A DNA stretch of 64,000 nt from Porphyridium purpureum (GCA_008690995.1 VRMN01000013.1:342629-406628); one strand, 5' to 3'. Shown: positions 51,318 to 61,310, counted from the first letter of the stretch. Translations and numbers: made by a program. The notes: a model not told the origin generated them from the letters alone.

Positions 51318-51605
51318 GTGAGCACGAGTGAGCACGGATGAAAGCACAGAACACTACTGAGCACGAGTGAGCACGGATGAAAGCACAGAACACTACTGAG
51401 CACCAGTGAGCACGGGTGAGAGCACAGAACACTACTGAGAATGATAGAACACTACTGAAGACTACAGAACACTACTGAAGACCACAGAACACTACTGAAG
51501 ACTACAGAACACTACTGAAGACCACAGAACACTACTGAAGACCACAGAACACTACTGAAGACCACAGAACACTACTGAAGACCACAGAACACTACTGAAG
51601 ACCAT
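51318..51605 (+). repeat. Two successive minisatellites (39-bp and 20-bp units)
   Basis: About three 39-bp units (agcacgagtgagcacgga...) pass into about nine 20-bp units (gaacactactgaagaccaca). The second unit is derived from the end of the first. Confidence 0.93.
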
Positions 51606-51693
51606 AGACGTGGTGAATGACGAGTGTCTTATTTATTACATATCTCGGCTTCTATGCGTCTTGAAAACATGTTTCACTTATCGTTCGATGCAG
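51602..51693 (+). repeat. 92-bp 'tail' repeat, copy 2
   Basis: Identical by eye to 49497-49588. It begins within the last unit of the 20-bp minisatellite and ends module c. Confidence 0.95.
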
Positions 51694-51799
51694 GGTTAGA
51701 GGCGTTTTTCAGGTAGGGTGGGCCCTGCGGTTCGGCCATACCATAGTACAGTTGCTTCGGGCTACAGTACAGTTGCGTTGGACTATAGTACATGGTTAT

Positions 51800-52608
51800 C
51801 TTTAAATTCTCGCACGCTTGATGATGACAAGCGCACGAACCCGGATGACACAACCCTTCTCAGATGACCGAACCCCAGCAACACGACGCACACAGCACAG
51901 AGAACACAACCACACGACGCACACAACACAGACGACGAATACCCGGGGCGTGGAAAATCCAGCGTATAGGGCCTCTACTATTGCCTTTCGCGTCGGCACA
52001 GACAGCACCGGTCTCGACAGGGGCAGGGTGTCGTAACGGACAAAGCCGCCGTCTGCCTTCAGTGCTCCAAGAGCACCGAAACCCCCCAGACACGATGTGC
52101 TGCTGGCTCTGCTACACAGGCTCAGCAAAAGGCCCCACGCCTTCCGACGGCCACGCCCAGGCACCCGACACCAAAGAACAACTCTTCCTTTATTCTCTGT
52201 GTCGTACTCCCTTGCCTCTACTTCTTCCGCTCTAAAGAAAATCCGGGGAACCGCACAGGCCCGCGCCCATTATATACCCCGCCGTCCTTGCTGTCCTTGA
52301 CGCGGAAGGGAGAAATTATTTCTCCCAAAAGGCTGGGCTTTCCTCCGTTCGTTCCACAGAACGAAGCCACAGCCAGCCACGTCAGCAAGCGGCTCAATGG
52401 GTGCTGGCCGGCCGCCAAGCGGCTCCTGCTTCCCTCGGACACGCGACTGCGGCTCCTCGGGGCGAAAGACAACAATACACAAAACCAGAGGTACAGGGTA
52501 AAAAACCACGCGGGCGAAAAAGCCCCTGTACCTCAAACAATTCCGAGACGCCGTACCTCCGGGTGTACACCCAGGGCGTCTCTCGGACCGGAACACTTTT
52601 AATCCATG
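51800..52608 (-). repeat. 3' LTR of the complete copia element
   Basis: 809 bp. The last codons of pol overlap its start. A TATA box lies at about 52269-52277 (minus strand). Its U3 holds a perfect palindrome (gggtgtacaccc, 52561-52572), enclosed by an inverted repeat of gagacgcc/ggcgtctc, and an 11-bp inverted repeat (gaggtacaggg at 52488-52498 with its complement at 52524-52534). Confidence 0.95.
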
Positions 52609-55600
52609 CTCCTCCTTCCGATCTGAGGGACGCGTAACATAGTCCAACACCTGATATGACCTTCCGGAAACAAAGGTTTTGTCATCAAGTCGGACACGTT
52701 TTCCCCCGTCCTCACATATTCCAATCTCACCAGCTTTTGCTTCTCGCAAACTTGGTGTATCCACGCCAAGTCCGTGGCTCTGGTCACTGCCATGTGATGC
52801 AACTTTGGCGAGTAGCCCATCTCGACCGCACGGAGAACAACTTGACTATCACAAAGCAGGGTCAACGCATAATCCCCCTCTTGCACGCTTCGAAGAAACG
52901 ACAATGCCGGAAACAAAGATAACTGCACCGCTTCTTCCAGAGCGGCCATCTCAGACTCAGAGGTCGAAGAGCTCACAAAGCGTTGCCTTCTGGAGCTCCA
53001 ATCGACCAGATACTTGTTTCCACCCGCGACCAAGTACGTCACTCTCCCAGACGTTGACTTGCGCGTTTCCGGGCATCCAGCAAAGTCGGCATCAGCATAG
53101 CCCAAGACGCTTACGTCGCCGATCTTCAATGACGTCATCTGCAAATACTCAAGTGGCTCACGAGGCACCTTCAAGTATTGCATGACGCGAACCAGGAGTC
53201 TCTCAGCTGCGACGTTCCAGCTATCCACATACCGAGCCACCACTCCAACTGCATAGGAGATATCCGGTCTGACCGTCCTGGCCAACCACAGCAGCCGCCC
53301 GACATGCTCGCGTATTTTCAGATGTCCATGTTCGACTTGAACATCCAATACAGCGTCAGCATTCATCTTCTCACCTGGTGATTTCACCGCTCGCAGCACC
53401 TGCCCAAGTTCTTCTTCGAATTCCTTCACCACCAAAGCTTGGTAGTGATCATGACCCAACGAAAACCGTGTCGCCGACTCCGAGATCGTGAGTCCTAGGA
53501 ACCTTAACGGGGCTCCTTCCGAGAGGACTTCCGGCTCCTTCTCAATGAGGAACTCTGACCTCAACTCTCGAAATATCTCACCCCGATCCTTCTCGACACA
53601 CGCGAGCAGACCATCGTCGACATACAAGGCTAGGAGTGCAACAGATGCACTTCCCGCCATCTTTTTCACGTATACGTTCTTCTCGCCGTGAATCAAATCC
53701 CACCCGAACTTTTGAAGTCTTCTGCGGGCATCCTGGGAAAAGTCAGACCCGCTTCTTGGCAAGCCATAAAGCGCCCTCCTCAAGCGAACGACAAGTCCAT
53801 CACCTCCTCCTGGAACGTGTCGGGGCAACATGGCAAACGTCGGTGGTCCTGACAAGTCAGCGTGTAAGTACGCCGACGTCACATCGAACGATACGATCTT
53901 CAATCCTAGGATAGCGGCCAAAGCTATCAGCATTCTGATCGCAGACAGGCCCGCGGGCACCTCATAGTCAAACACATCCTGAGTGACCTTCCCTGAGGCA
54001 TCCCAAATCCTATTTCCACCAGCAACAAGCCGACACTTGACCTTGCGAAACTCCTCCGGAAGCTCAGCGAACTTCAATCCGAATATAAAGTGTGTCCGCA
54101 CAAATCGTGCGCCTGGGACCTTGAGAGCTTCTTCCCTTGAAATAGGTTGCTCATCCCATACCTTGAATCGGATCATCAAGTCCACTTCTTTTTGCATGGC
54201 TTCTCTTCCAGCCGAAGAAGCCAGAGCTTGGCTCGTCTGCAACAAAGTTGTCAAGTTCAATTGCGGTGTTTCTGGAGCAACTCCTGCGCGTTGCCTCCAA
54301 TTTTCCTCCGAGAGGCCCATATTATGAGCCCGGGCTCGCACATCCTTTCCGTTTCTTGAATCGCGGAACACTGCCTTATATTCTTGCAGAGTTCTTTCCC
54401 ACTTCCCCCAGCCAAAGAGCCGTAAGCCATCCATGATGGCCTGATCCTCTTCCCGGCTCCAAGATACCCTGGGTTTTCGTTTCCCCCTTCTTCCAATAGG
54501 TAGGGGAACATCCTCCTTCAAGTTCCCGGATACACGCGCCTCGGCCGTATTCGTAGGCAACACCATAGTCTCTTGACTATCCGGTTCTTCCTGCCTAGAG
54601 TGAAAGTCGATTTCACCCTCACGTGCCGAGACCTCCTCGTCATCCCTTGTTTCCAAAGTCCGCATTGGAAACACTTCAGGGAACGCCTTGAAGTCCTGAG
54701 TGCGAGTCAGCTTCGGTGCCGCACTCGTCCACTCCTCCTGAGGAAGGACCCAGATTGCCAGCGGATGCTCCGCAACTCCAACAAGGACTCCAATCTTTCC
54801 TCTGGGTGCATACTTGTTCTCCGGTTGATCATTCTTGAAAACCACCTTGCACCCAAATGGTACTGCTACCTTCCCCCGCTTCCATCTCTCACCGTACCTC
54901 ATTTCATACGGAGACTTCCCAGACTTCTTGTCTGGGTGCAGCCGATTGAACATGAATACGAAATGCTGAGCGGCATGCAAAAACCACCGCTTTCCCAGCC
55001 CAGACTGCAGGAGATTTGCTCGTACCCCCTGATTCAAAGTATGATGGAAACGTTCCTGTTCAGCGTGGCTATTCGGTCTATGTGGGACCCCAATCTCATG
55101 CTTCACGAGATTCTCCCGTACCAAATTGCTCACATTTCCCCTGAACTCGTTTCCATCATCTGTCCTCAGTACCTTTGGCCATCCTCGCCCGGCTTGCACG
55201 CTTGTCCAAGCTTCAGCAACCGCCGTATGCGTTTTGGCTCTCAATCCTGCCAGTGTGGCCCACCTCGTCGCTCTATCGATGTGCGTCAGCATGTGCTTCG
55301 CTCCATCGATGGCTTCCACGTTACGTCCGGGCTCCACCAGGTCGATCCCAACTTCGTCATTGAACGACAAAGTGGACAAGTCCTTCTCCAGCCTTCTTGC
55401 TGGTCGGCTCTTGATCTTGGCCACAGCACACGTCTCACAATCATCCCGCATCGGCATGTGAGTCAACGCATGTTCCATCCCGGCCATCTTTCCTTCGACC
55501 TCTTCACTGGCACTCTCCTCTTCTCCATCGTACGCTTGATTTCCGCTTGACTCGGAAAGAGCGTCCACGACATTTACCATCGCACAATCTTCCACATTTT

Positions 55601-56099
55601 CAAGTTCCAAGTCCATCGAACCCCTCTGCCAATCAATCCTCGGGTTCACGCGACTCAGCCAGTCCCACCCGAGAATTGCATCCATTTGCAGAGGTCCGAC
55701 ATAAAACTTGACCGGCCCTTTCCAGAACCCAAGATCAACATGCTGCAACACCGGGCCATGCACTAAGACACTTTGCCCACCCGCAAGCTTGACCATTCCG
55801 TTCTCGCGCCCTTCAAATCTGCCGACAAAGCGAGATCCAAGAAAATTGTGCGATGCTCCGCTGTCCACCAGAAATTGGACAGACTCGCCATCTAAAGTTC
55901 CACGCTTGTAGAGCAACCTCGACGCCGCATCAGCGCGCCAGACCTCACCTACAAAGCCCATCCCGGGAGGTTCCGTTCCCCTCGAGTGCACCTCCCAGCT
56001 TCTCCCTCGAGGTTTTAGTTTTCCGGGCCTCCCGCCAAGTGCCCATTCCGCTTTGGGCAATTGGGTTTGATGTGGCCGCGCTGCCCGCAATGGTAGCAT
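52599..56099 (-). CDS. copia pol polyprotein (protease, integrase, reverse transcriptase, RNase H)
   Basis: A 1166-codon frame that overlaps gag by 85 nt in the -1 frame. Domains in order: aspartic protease (LVDSGAS, Asp79); integrase with an HHCC zinc region near 205-225 and D-D-E core residues (GIDLVE near 247, TDDG near 316, Glu in HAEQERFH near 347); copia-type reverse transcriptase with VSFDVTSAYLHADL, RALYGLPRSG and YVDD near 826; RNase H with YADADFAGCPE near 1000, SSSTSESE and a DLMTKPL end. The frame is intact and all catalytic residues are visible, so the element may be active. Translation probably enters by frameshift from gag rather than at the ATG at 56099. The stop lies 10 nt inside the LTR. 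Confidence 0.96.
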   Translation of the reverse strand: MLPLRAARPHQTQLPKAEWALGGRPGKLKPRGRSWEVHSRGTEPPGMGFVGEVWRADAASRLLYKRGTLDGESVQFLVDSGASHNFLGSRFVGRFEGRENGMVKLAGGQSVLVHGPVLQHVDLGFWKGPVKFYVGPLQMDAILGWDWLSRVNPRIDWQRGSMDLELENVEDCAMVNVVDALSESSGNQAYDGEEESASEEVEGKMAGMEHALTHMPMRDDCETCAVAKIKSRPARRLEKDLSTLSFNDEVGIDLVEPGRNVEAIDGAKHMLTHIDRATRWATLAGLRAKTHTAVAEAWTSVQAGRGWPKVLRTDDGNEFRGNVSNLVRENLVKHEIGVPHRPNSHAEQERFHHTLNQGVRANLLQSGLGKRWFLHAAQHFVFMFNRLHPDKKSGKSPYEMRYGERWKRGKVAVPFGCKVVFKNDQPENKYAPRGKIGVLVGVAEHPLAIWVLPQEEWTSAAPKLTRTQDFKAFPEVFPMRTLETRDDEEVSAREGEIDFHSRQEEPDSQETMVLPTNTAEARVSGNLKEDVPLPIGRRGKRKPRVSWSREEDQAIMDGLRLFGWGKWERTLQEYKAVFRDSRNGKDVRARAHNMGLSEENWRQRAGVAPETPQLNLTTLLQTSQALASSAGREAMQKEVDLMIRFKVWDEQPISREEALKVPGARFVRTHFIFGLKFAELPEEFRKVKCRLVAGGNRIWDASGKVTQDVFDYEVPAGLSAIRMLIALAAILGLKIVSFDVTSAYLHADLSGPPTFAMLPRHVPGGGDGLVVRLRRALYGLPRSGSDFSQDARRRLQKFGWDLIHGEKNVYVKKMAGSASVALLALYVDDGLLACVEKDRGEIFRELRSEFLIEKEPEVLSEGAPLRFLGLTISESATRFSLGHDHYQALVVKEFEEELGQVLRAVKSPGEKMNADAVLDVQVEHGHLKIREHVGRLLWLARTVRPDISYAVGVVARYVDSWNVAAERLLVRVMQYLKVPREPLEYLQMTSLKIGDVSVLGYADADFAGCPETRKSTSGRVTYLVAGGNKYLVDWSSRRQRFVSSSTSESEMAALEEAVQLSLFPALSFLRSVQEGDYALTLLCDSQVVLRAVEMGYSPKLHHMAVTRATDLAWIHQVCEKQKLVRLEYVRTGENVSDLMTKPLFPEGHIRCWTMLRVPQIGRRSMD
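55980..56024 (-). promoter_or_regulatory. Candidate -1 ribosomal frameshift signal at the gag/pol junction
   Basis: Read on the minus strand: a heptamer ggaaaac (56024-56018) in the gag phase G-GAA-AAC, directly followed by the gag TAA (56017-56015). After a 5-nt spacer there is a 7-bp stem, cctcgag pairing with ctcgagg (56012-56006 and 55986-55980). A one-base backward slip on AAC enters the pol frame. The heptamer is a weak relative of the X-XXY-YYZ rule. Confidence 0.5.
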
Positions 56100-56971
56100 C
56101 TGACTTTGCCCATGTCCGCACGCTTGCGCTTCTCCGGCTGGCGTTTCTCCACGACGCCCAAATCCATTGGCGCCGTCCCGGCATACGACGAGCTGTTCCG
56201 GTAGTTTGGACTCGAGGCGCCATGAAAAGCCTCCCTCATGTCTCCTCCAAACCTACCAACCTGCTCCGCAGCCAACGCCGCCCTCAGCGACTCTTCCAGC
56301 GTCTTCGTGTCCTGACGCGCCACCTCAAGGCGAAGCTTCTCCTTCAGGCCGAGAGTGAAGATGGTGTTGAGCTCGGCATCCGTCACACTATCCACGGATA
56401 GAGCCACCATCCTCAGGCGCTGCTCAAACTCAGCAACAGTCATCTTGCCCTGCTTCAGCTGATACAAGTTCGTTCGAGCAGTCAGGTATGCCTGCGGCGG
56501 CTCAAATGCCGTCCGCACGAAGTTCGCGAACGCATTCCAACCGGACTCGGCCAATGCCATCCTCTGTTCCTCAGGGCGAGCTGCCCACAGGAGCGCGGCA
56601 TCCTTCTCAAAGAAGCGCGACGCTACGATCACCTTCTGCGACTCCAGCGCTCCAGCTGGCATGCACATGTCCAAGTCTTGCTTCATCCTCGACAACCACT
56701 CGTTCACAACGAGTTTGTCGCGCTGTCCGTCGTATTTTCTCAAGCTGCGTCCAATCAGCGATGCAACGGTCCTTTCCGTTTCGCCGGGACCAGCTGACAC
56801 AGATGCCTGATGCATCACATTCTGCAGCATCTCCTGCAAGAGGCGGTTTCCCTCCTGCAGCTGCACAATCATCATTTCTTGTCCTCCGATACGAGCATGA
56901 AGCTGGTTGAAAGCTTCAATCCACGACGCGCCGCCCTGCAGGCCCTGCACGTCCATTCCCTCAGAATCCAT
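56015..56971 (-). CDS. copia gag (capsid/nucleocapsid)
   Basis: A 318-residue protein. The central part has the copia gag pattern (VNEWLSRMKQDL, W-x-FV, LYQLKQGKMTVAEFEQRLR). Near the C-terminus (about 290-305) is a CCHC zinc knuckle, CYHCGQRGHIKPNCP, for RNA binding. Its ATG at 56971 lies 23 nt inside the 5' LTR/primer-site boundary. The stop immediately follows the candidate slippery site. Confidence 0.95.
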   Translation of the reverse strand: MDSEGMDVQGLQGGASWIEAFNQLHARIGGQEMMIVQLQEGNRLLQEMLQNVMHQASVSAGPGETERTVASLIGRSLRKYDGQRDKLVVNEWLSRMKQDLDMCMPAGALESQKVIVASRFFEKDAALLWAARPEEQRMALAESGWNAFANFVRTAFEPPQAYLTARTNLYQLKQGKMTVAEFEQRLRMVALSVDSVTDAELNTIFTLGLKEKLRLEVARQDTKTLEESLRAALAAEQVGRFGGDMREAFHGASSPNYRNSSSYAGTAPMDLGVVEKRQPEKRKRADMGKVRCYHCGQRGHIKPNCPKRNGHLAGGPEN

Positions 56972-56980
56972 CTTCGCCGA

Positions 56981-56993
56981 TGCGATGATACCA
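56981..56993 (-). other. Primer-binding site of the copia element
   Basis: Directly adjacent to the 5' LTR, the minus strand reads tggtatcatcgca. The first eight bases match the complement of the 3' end of plant-type initiator methionine tRNA, the usual copia primer; the match ends there, so an internal tRNA cut or another tRNA is possible. Confidence 0.7.
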
Positions 56994-57802
56994 CTTTAAA
57001 TTCTCGCACGCTTGGTGATGACAAGCGCACGAACCCGGATGACACAACCCTTCTCAGATGACCGAACCCCAGCAACACGACGCACACAGCACAGAGAACA
57101 CAACCACACGACGCACACAACACAGACGACGAATACCCGGGGCGTGGAAAATCCAGCGTATAGGGCCTCTACTATTGCCTTTCGCGTCGGCACAGACAGC
57201 ACCGGTCTCGACAGGGGCAGGGTGTCGTAACGGACAAAGCCGCCGTCTGCCTTCAGTGCTCTAAGAGCACCGAAACCCCCAGACACGATGTGCTGCTGGC
57301 TCTGCTACACAGGCTCAGCAAAAGGCCCCACGCCTTCCGACGACCACGCCCAGGCACCCGACACCAAAGAACAACTCTTCCTTTTATTCTCTGTGTCCTA
57401 CTCCCTTGCCTCTTCTTCTTCCGCTCTAAAGAAAATCCGGGGAACCGCACAGGCCCGCGCCCATTATATACCCCGCCGTCCTTGCTGTCCTTGACGCGGA
57501 AGGGAGAAATTATTTCTCCCAAAAGGCTGGGCTTTCCCCCGTTCGTTCCACGGAACGAAGCCACAGCCAGCCACGTCAGCAAGCGGCTCAATGGGTGCCG
57601 GCCGGCCGCCAAGCGGCTCCTGCTTCCCTCGGACACGCGACTCCGGCTCCTCGGGGCGAAAGACAACAATACACAAAACCAGAGGTACAGGGTAAAAAAC
57701 CACGCGGGCGAAAAAGCCCCTGTACCTCAAACAATTCCGAGACGCCGTACCTCCGGGTGTACACCCAGGGCGTCTCTCGGACCGGAACACTTTTAATCCA
57801 TG
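56994..57802 (-). repeat. 5' LTR of the complete copia element
   Basis: 809 bp, roughly 98.5% identical to the 3' LTR. TATA box at about 57463-57471 (minus strand). The boundary follows from comparison of both LTRs and the 5-bp target duplication; a 7-bp duplication with an 807-bp LTR starting TG is an alternative reading. Confidence 0.95.
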
Positions 57803-58155
57803 GTTATACATGTGTAAAAACAAGTAGACCAGATCGTCCAAAGTCCAAAATTACGATGTGTATAGTAAAAAGATATCGTTGTCATATGAAAATACTTGGA
57901 GGTTGGTGTCCAAAGTTGGCTTTTTCATAGGTAAATGCCAGTGTGTTAGTATGAGAAATCGAGCATAGAAGAACGAACCCAAAATAATTGATGGTCATGC
58001 ATTACATGGGCATCCCATGTTGGTTGTGAAGAAGCATAGTAAAACAGTAGCATTTTGTTAGTATGCATGAGCATAGAAAATTGGCATTGAAATATGATGA
58101 AGTGCGGGCTCAAGTCGACCTGAGGACGCCGTGCGCATTGAGCGATTGGCGGGTT
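57803..58155 (+). repeat. AT-rich 'header' repeat, copy d, separated from its left flank by the retrotransposon
   Basis: Aligns with headers a-c: aagtagaccagatcgtcc, a ttggctttttcataggtaaatg block, gcattacatgggcatccc, gcatagtaaaacagtag and the ending ctgaggacgc-gtgc-cattgag. Its expected left part (tacagtt blocks near 51745-51790) lies on the other side of the retrotransposon. Confidence 0.85.
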
Positions 58156-59266
58156 GTGCGGCCGGCGAGGGAGCGAAGAGTGGCGCCGGCGTGGGGCGAG
58201 AGACGAGGGGCGCGAATGATGGGGCGAGGTTGGGCGGGCGCGGGCATGAGCGCAGGCGCGAGCGCGGGCGCAGGCGCAGTCGGGCGGTGGAGCGCGGTGG
58301 GGCGCGGGCGGCGGGAAGATAGTTTCGGACGGACGACAGGGAGTGAGGTGGGAAATGGCTGGGAGCGATGGGCTAGGGACAGCCGGAGATGAGCTGGGGT
58401 TAGTCGACAAGAGGCACAAGCGACGCAAAGCGCCCGCATGTGCGCGTGTTCGCCTTGCGCTTCAGTGACTCCGCTACTTGCCGCAGAAGCTCTCGGAAGA
58501 CGAATGCACGCGCGTTGATCTCGTAGCCGCGGCGAGGACCAGGGCCGCGGATGTCCGGCAGCGCTTTGCAGGATGGGAACGGTATCGAATCTCGTGTCGT
58601 GGCTGTGGCTCAAGTCCGCGCGGTTCGGCTGATAGCGTCGGTGATGCATTGAGTCCGAACCAAGCGGCATGCCCTGCGTGGCATGCCAATGCACCATGTT
58701 GAGCGTGTCGTTCTGGATCGCGATCACGCAGTGTGCCAAGCGCCGTTGGATCGTATTGTGGCTGTGCAAGTGGCAGCGCGAATGTATGGAAAGGTGAAAT
58801 CGAAGAAGCTTGTGTGCTGTCATGATGGAGGAGCTGTGCATGGAGCCCGCGGTTGAGGGCGCTCGGAAACTGCTGAAAAGTCGCGTGGATCTCAAGGAGG
58901 TTGTGGCCGCAGTATCTCCAGCCGCCTTCAGCGCTTGTGTGTGTAATACAAGCGCTACCGTGATTGTTGTTTGCACCGCGAAGCGGTCGGCTCCGGGTTT
59001 TGCTTCTCACAGAAGGAAGTTCGCTGCGCTACAACAGTAGTGTCGGCAGCATGCACGTGCTAGCCGGTGCGAGTGAATGAGCGTTTCGCTGCGCGTCGCA
59101 CGCGCATTGCACGAAGCTTGGAGTTGCGATGTGGTGTGTTCCGGTGATCGAATCGCTGATTGGCCCGCGTGGTGAAGACATCGAGCATTCGCGGTAAAGC
59201 CGCAATGAGCTGTGACGTCGTACTCTGGGGTTACTTTGCGCGAACCGCACATCGCGATGGTCGCAG

Positions 59267-59365
59267 TGTATTGTGTGCAGGGCATGGCGGAGAACGTGGT
59301 GTATTGTGTGCAGGGCATGGCGGAGAACGTGGTGTATTGTGTGCAGGGCATGGCGGAGAACATGG
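59267..59365 (+). repeat. 33-bp tandem repeat, 3 copies
   Basis: Near-perfect copies of a unit starting gtgtattgtgtgcagggcat, in frame as an 11-residue repeat; no gene supported. Confidence 0.93.
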
Positions 59366-59904
59366 TGAAAGCGAGCGACTTTGAACCGCCCAATCGGTTA
59401 GTCCGCGTGAGTAAGAGGCAAGAAAATCTTTCTGCTGTGGAACGGCTCCAGGCCATGCTCATGCGCCGTGTCGCGCACTGACAGGCTCTGGCCAGTGTAT
59501 TGGAGTACGTTCGCACTTTTGCAGTGTCTCTGTAGGCACGGGCAGCGCACTGCAAGCCGCCTGGCAAAACCGTGATGATGAGGTTGGAAAGCGCGCCGAT
59601 GATCGTGTGCTGTGGACGCTGGTACAAAATGTGGATTGAAGCATTGAGCTCACTGCGAAAGTGCGTCGCAAATCAACAAAGGATGCTGGTCGATATGTAT
59701 GCAGGCACGTGTGATACGTGTTTGCGGATGGTGCGAGCTCGCAATCGCAATTATAGGAACCAGTGGTTGGCGCTGGCGTGTCGTCGTGCGTTCGTGCTCC
59801 CCAATTGCGTCCGCATGCTAAGGCTTTCGTAAAATGAAAGTGTATGGGTTGCCGGCGTTGAACAAGTCATTCGAGAAGCTGGCGCGTGATTTACGTGCAG
59901 TACG

Positions 59905-60006
59905 CGCGAGCAAGGGCGCGTAAGCAAGGGCGCGCAAGCAAGGGCGCGCAAGCAAGGACGCGCAAGCAAGGGCGCGCAAGCAAGGGCGCGCAAGCAAGGA
60001 CGCGCA
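59905..60006 (+). repeat. 14-bp minisatellite, about 7 copies
   Basis: Tandem gcgcgcaagcaagg with single-base variants. Confidence 0.95.
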
Positions 60007-60482
60007 CACTGTGTGTGTGAGTAGCGTCATTGTAGGATGCTTTGCGACAGGCACGAGCCACGATGGATGGTGCACACGTCGTTGAAAGCGTGGACTAAGT
60101 GATCGGCGTGGTAATGAAGCTGCACGCTTGGACGCGCGCCGTGCTTGTACTGCCGGCGGTTGGAAAGCAAAGACAAGCTAACAATAGTATGCGACCAAAG
60201 TCACGGCGCGCGAGTATACCGTGTACATCGGCACTCGCTTTGGCGCGGGTACATGCTGAAGGTCGGAGACTCCGCGCTGTCAAGCTAAGACACTATGTGG
60301 TGGGAAGTCCCTAATAGCAATTCGCGTTAGGGTTTCCTTTTCCTAGTGTAGCTCATTAATGGAAAGTGCATTGCCCAGTGTCTTCACAGGCAAATGTGGA
60401 GCCAGAGAAGAGCTACCCGCAGACGTTTTCGCCTTTCTCAAACGCCTCCTACTTCGAGCCAGTCCTTCGATTTAATGGTTTT

Positions 60483-60830
60483 GAGGGGTAGTCACTATCT
60501 GCTATATTAGTGGTTTTCAAATGCTACGGGGTGGTCACCATCTGCTACAAAAATTGCATTGAAATGCTTATGCAAAACTCAGTACAAATTTAGCTTTTTT
60601 CAGAAGGAAATTTCGTGGTAAAATCGTCTTGTTTGAGGGGGTAGTCACCAAACGTAAGGGGGTAGTCACCGTGTGAAAGCGTATGAAAGTATCTCATTTT
60701 CATAGAGACGTGTTGTATCTAAATGATTGTTTCCTGAGGGGGTAGTCACCATATGCAAGTGTATAAAAATGCTCCAGTTACTTATACACATTCTGTACTT
60801 AAATGGCATCAATCTGAGGGGGTGGTCACC
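60483..60830 (+). repeat. Array of six spaced ggggtagtcacc motifs
   Basis: A 14-16-bp motif, consensus gagggggtagtcacc, occurs at about 60483, 60526, 60635, 60656, 60736 and 60816, all in the same orientation within AT-rich DNA. The spacers are not conserved, although short tails such as aagcgtatgaaa recur. This looks like a cluster of binding sites rather than a minisatellite. It lies 480 bp downstream of the helicase 2 stop. Confidence 0.85.
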
Positions 60831-61310
60831 AAAAGGAAGCGTGTCTTTAGTTAAACAGGCGGCAACTACATGAGCGCATGGATTTTACTAGTGAAATCTA
60901 GCTTTCCAAAGTCAAATCATACAGCGAGGCCACTTTGCCACGAAAACTCGCCATGGCAAGCGCATATGCGGAACCCCCATGTTTACAACTTTTCCTGATC
61001 AGAATGAGCGTTTTGGTACAGAAGCCTCTGGTTTCTATGTGGGAGAATTATTTTAGTAAGAGTAATCATCGTACTAAAACGATCGCATTTGACGGGTCGA
61101 TGTTCATTTCAATGTCATCCCTACAGTGTTCGTGGGCAAGCCTTTAGCCGTGGAGTGTGAGCGAGGTTGGTCGTCGGGTTCGAGGCGGTCGAGGAGTGGT
61201 CTAGAGAAGTTTGAGGACGGGGCGGCGGGTTGTGGGCAATGGGCAGCAGCGTACCACAGTGTTTTTACTCATGAGGCAATCACACATGCAGAGTGGAGCT
61301 AGTGTCGGTT

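Larger units (their letters stand above)
51800..57802 (-). mobile_element. Complete Ty1/copia LTR retrotransposon, 6003 bp
   Basis: Two 809-bp LTRs flank gag and pol reading frames on the minus strand, with a primer-binding site, a polypurine tract and a 5-bp target duplication (gttat at 51795-51799 and 57803-57807). The LTRs differ by about a dozen substitutions and two compensating indels, roughly 98.5% identity by eye, so insertion is recent but not immediate. The order protease, integrase, reverse transcriptase, RNase H defines the copia superfamily. The element sits at the left edge of header d, separating it from its upstream sequence. Confidence 0.97.
58156..61310. other. Repeat-rich stretch without recognised genes, 3.2 kb
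   Basis: Begins with a G-rich tract like those after headers a-c (58156-58330). The remainder has no recognisable coding sequence, but contains a 33-bp repeat, a 14-bp repeat and an array of a conserved motif, listed separately. Sequence from about 60330 on is AT-rich. Confidence 0.5.

Noticed and set aside
46930-51605. CRISPR array
   Set aside because: The repeats are contiguous tandem units without unique spacers, in a eukaryotic context with no cas genes.
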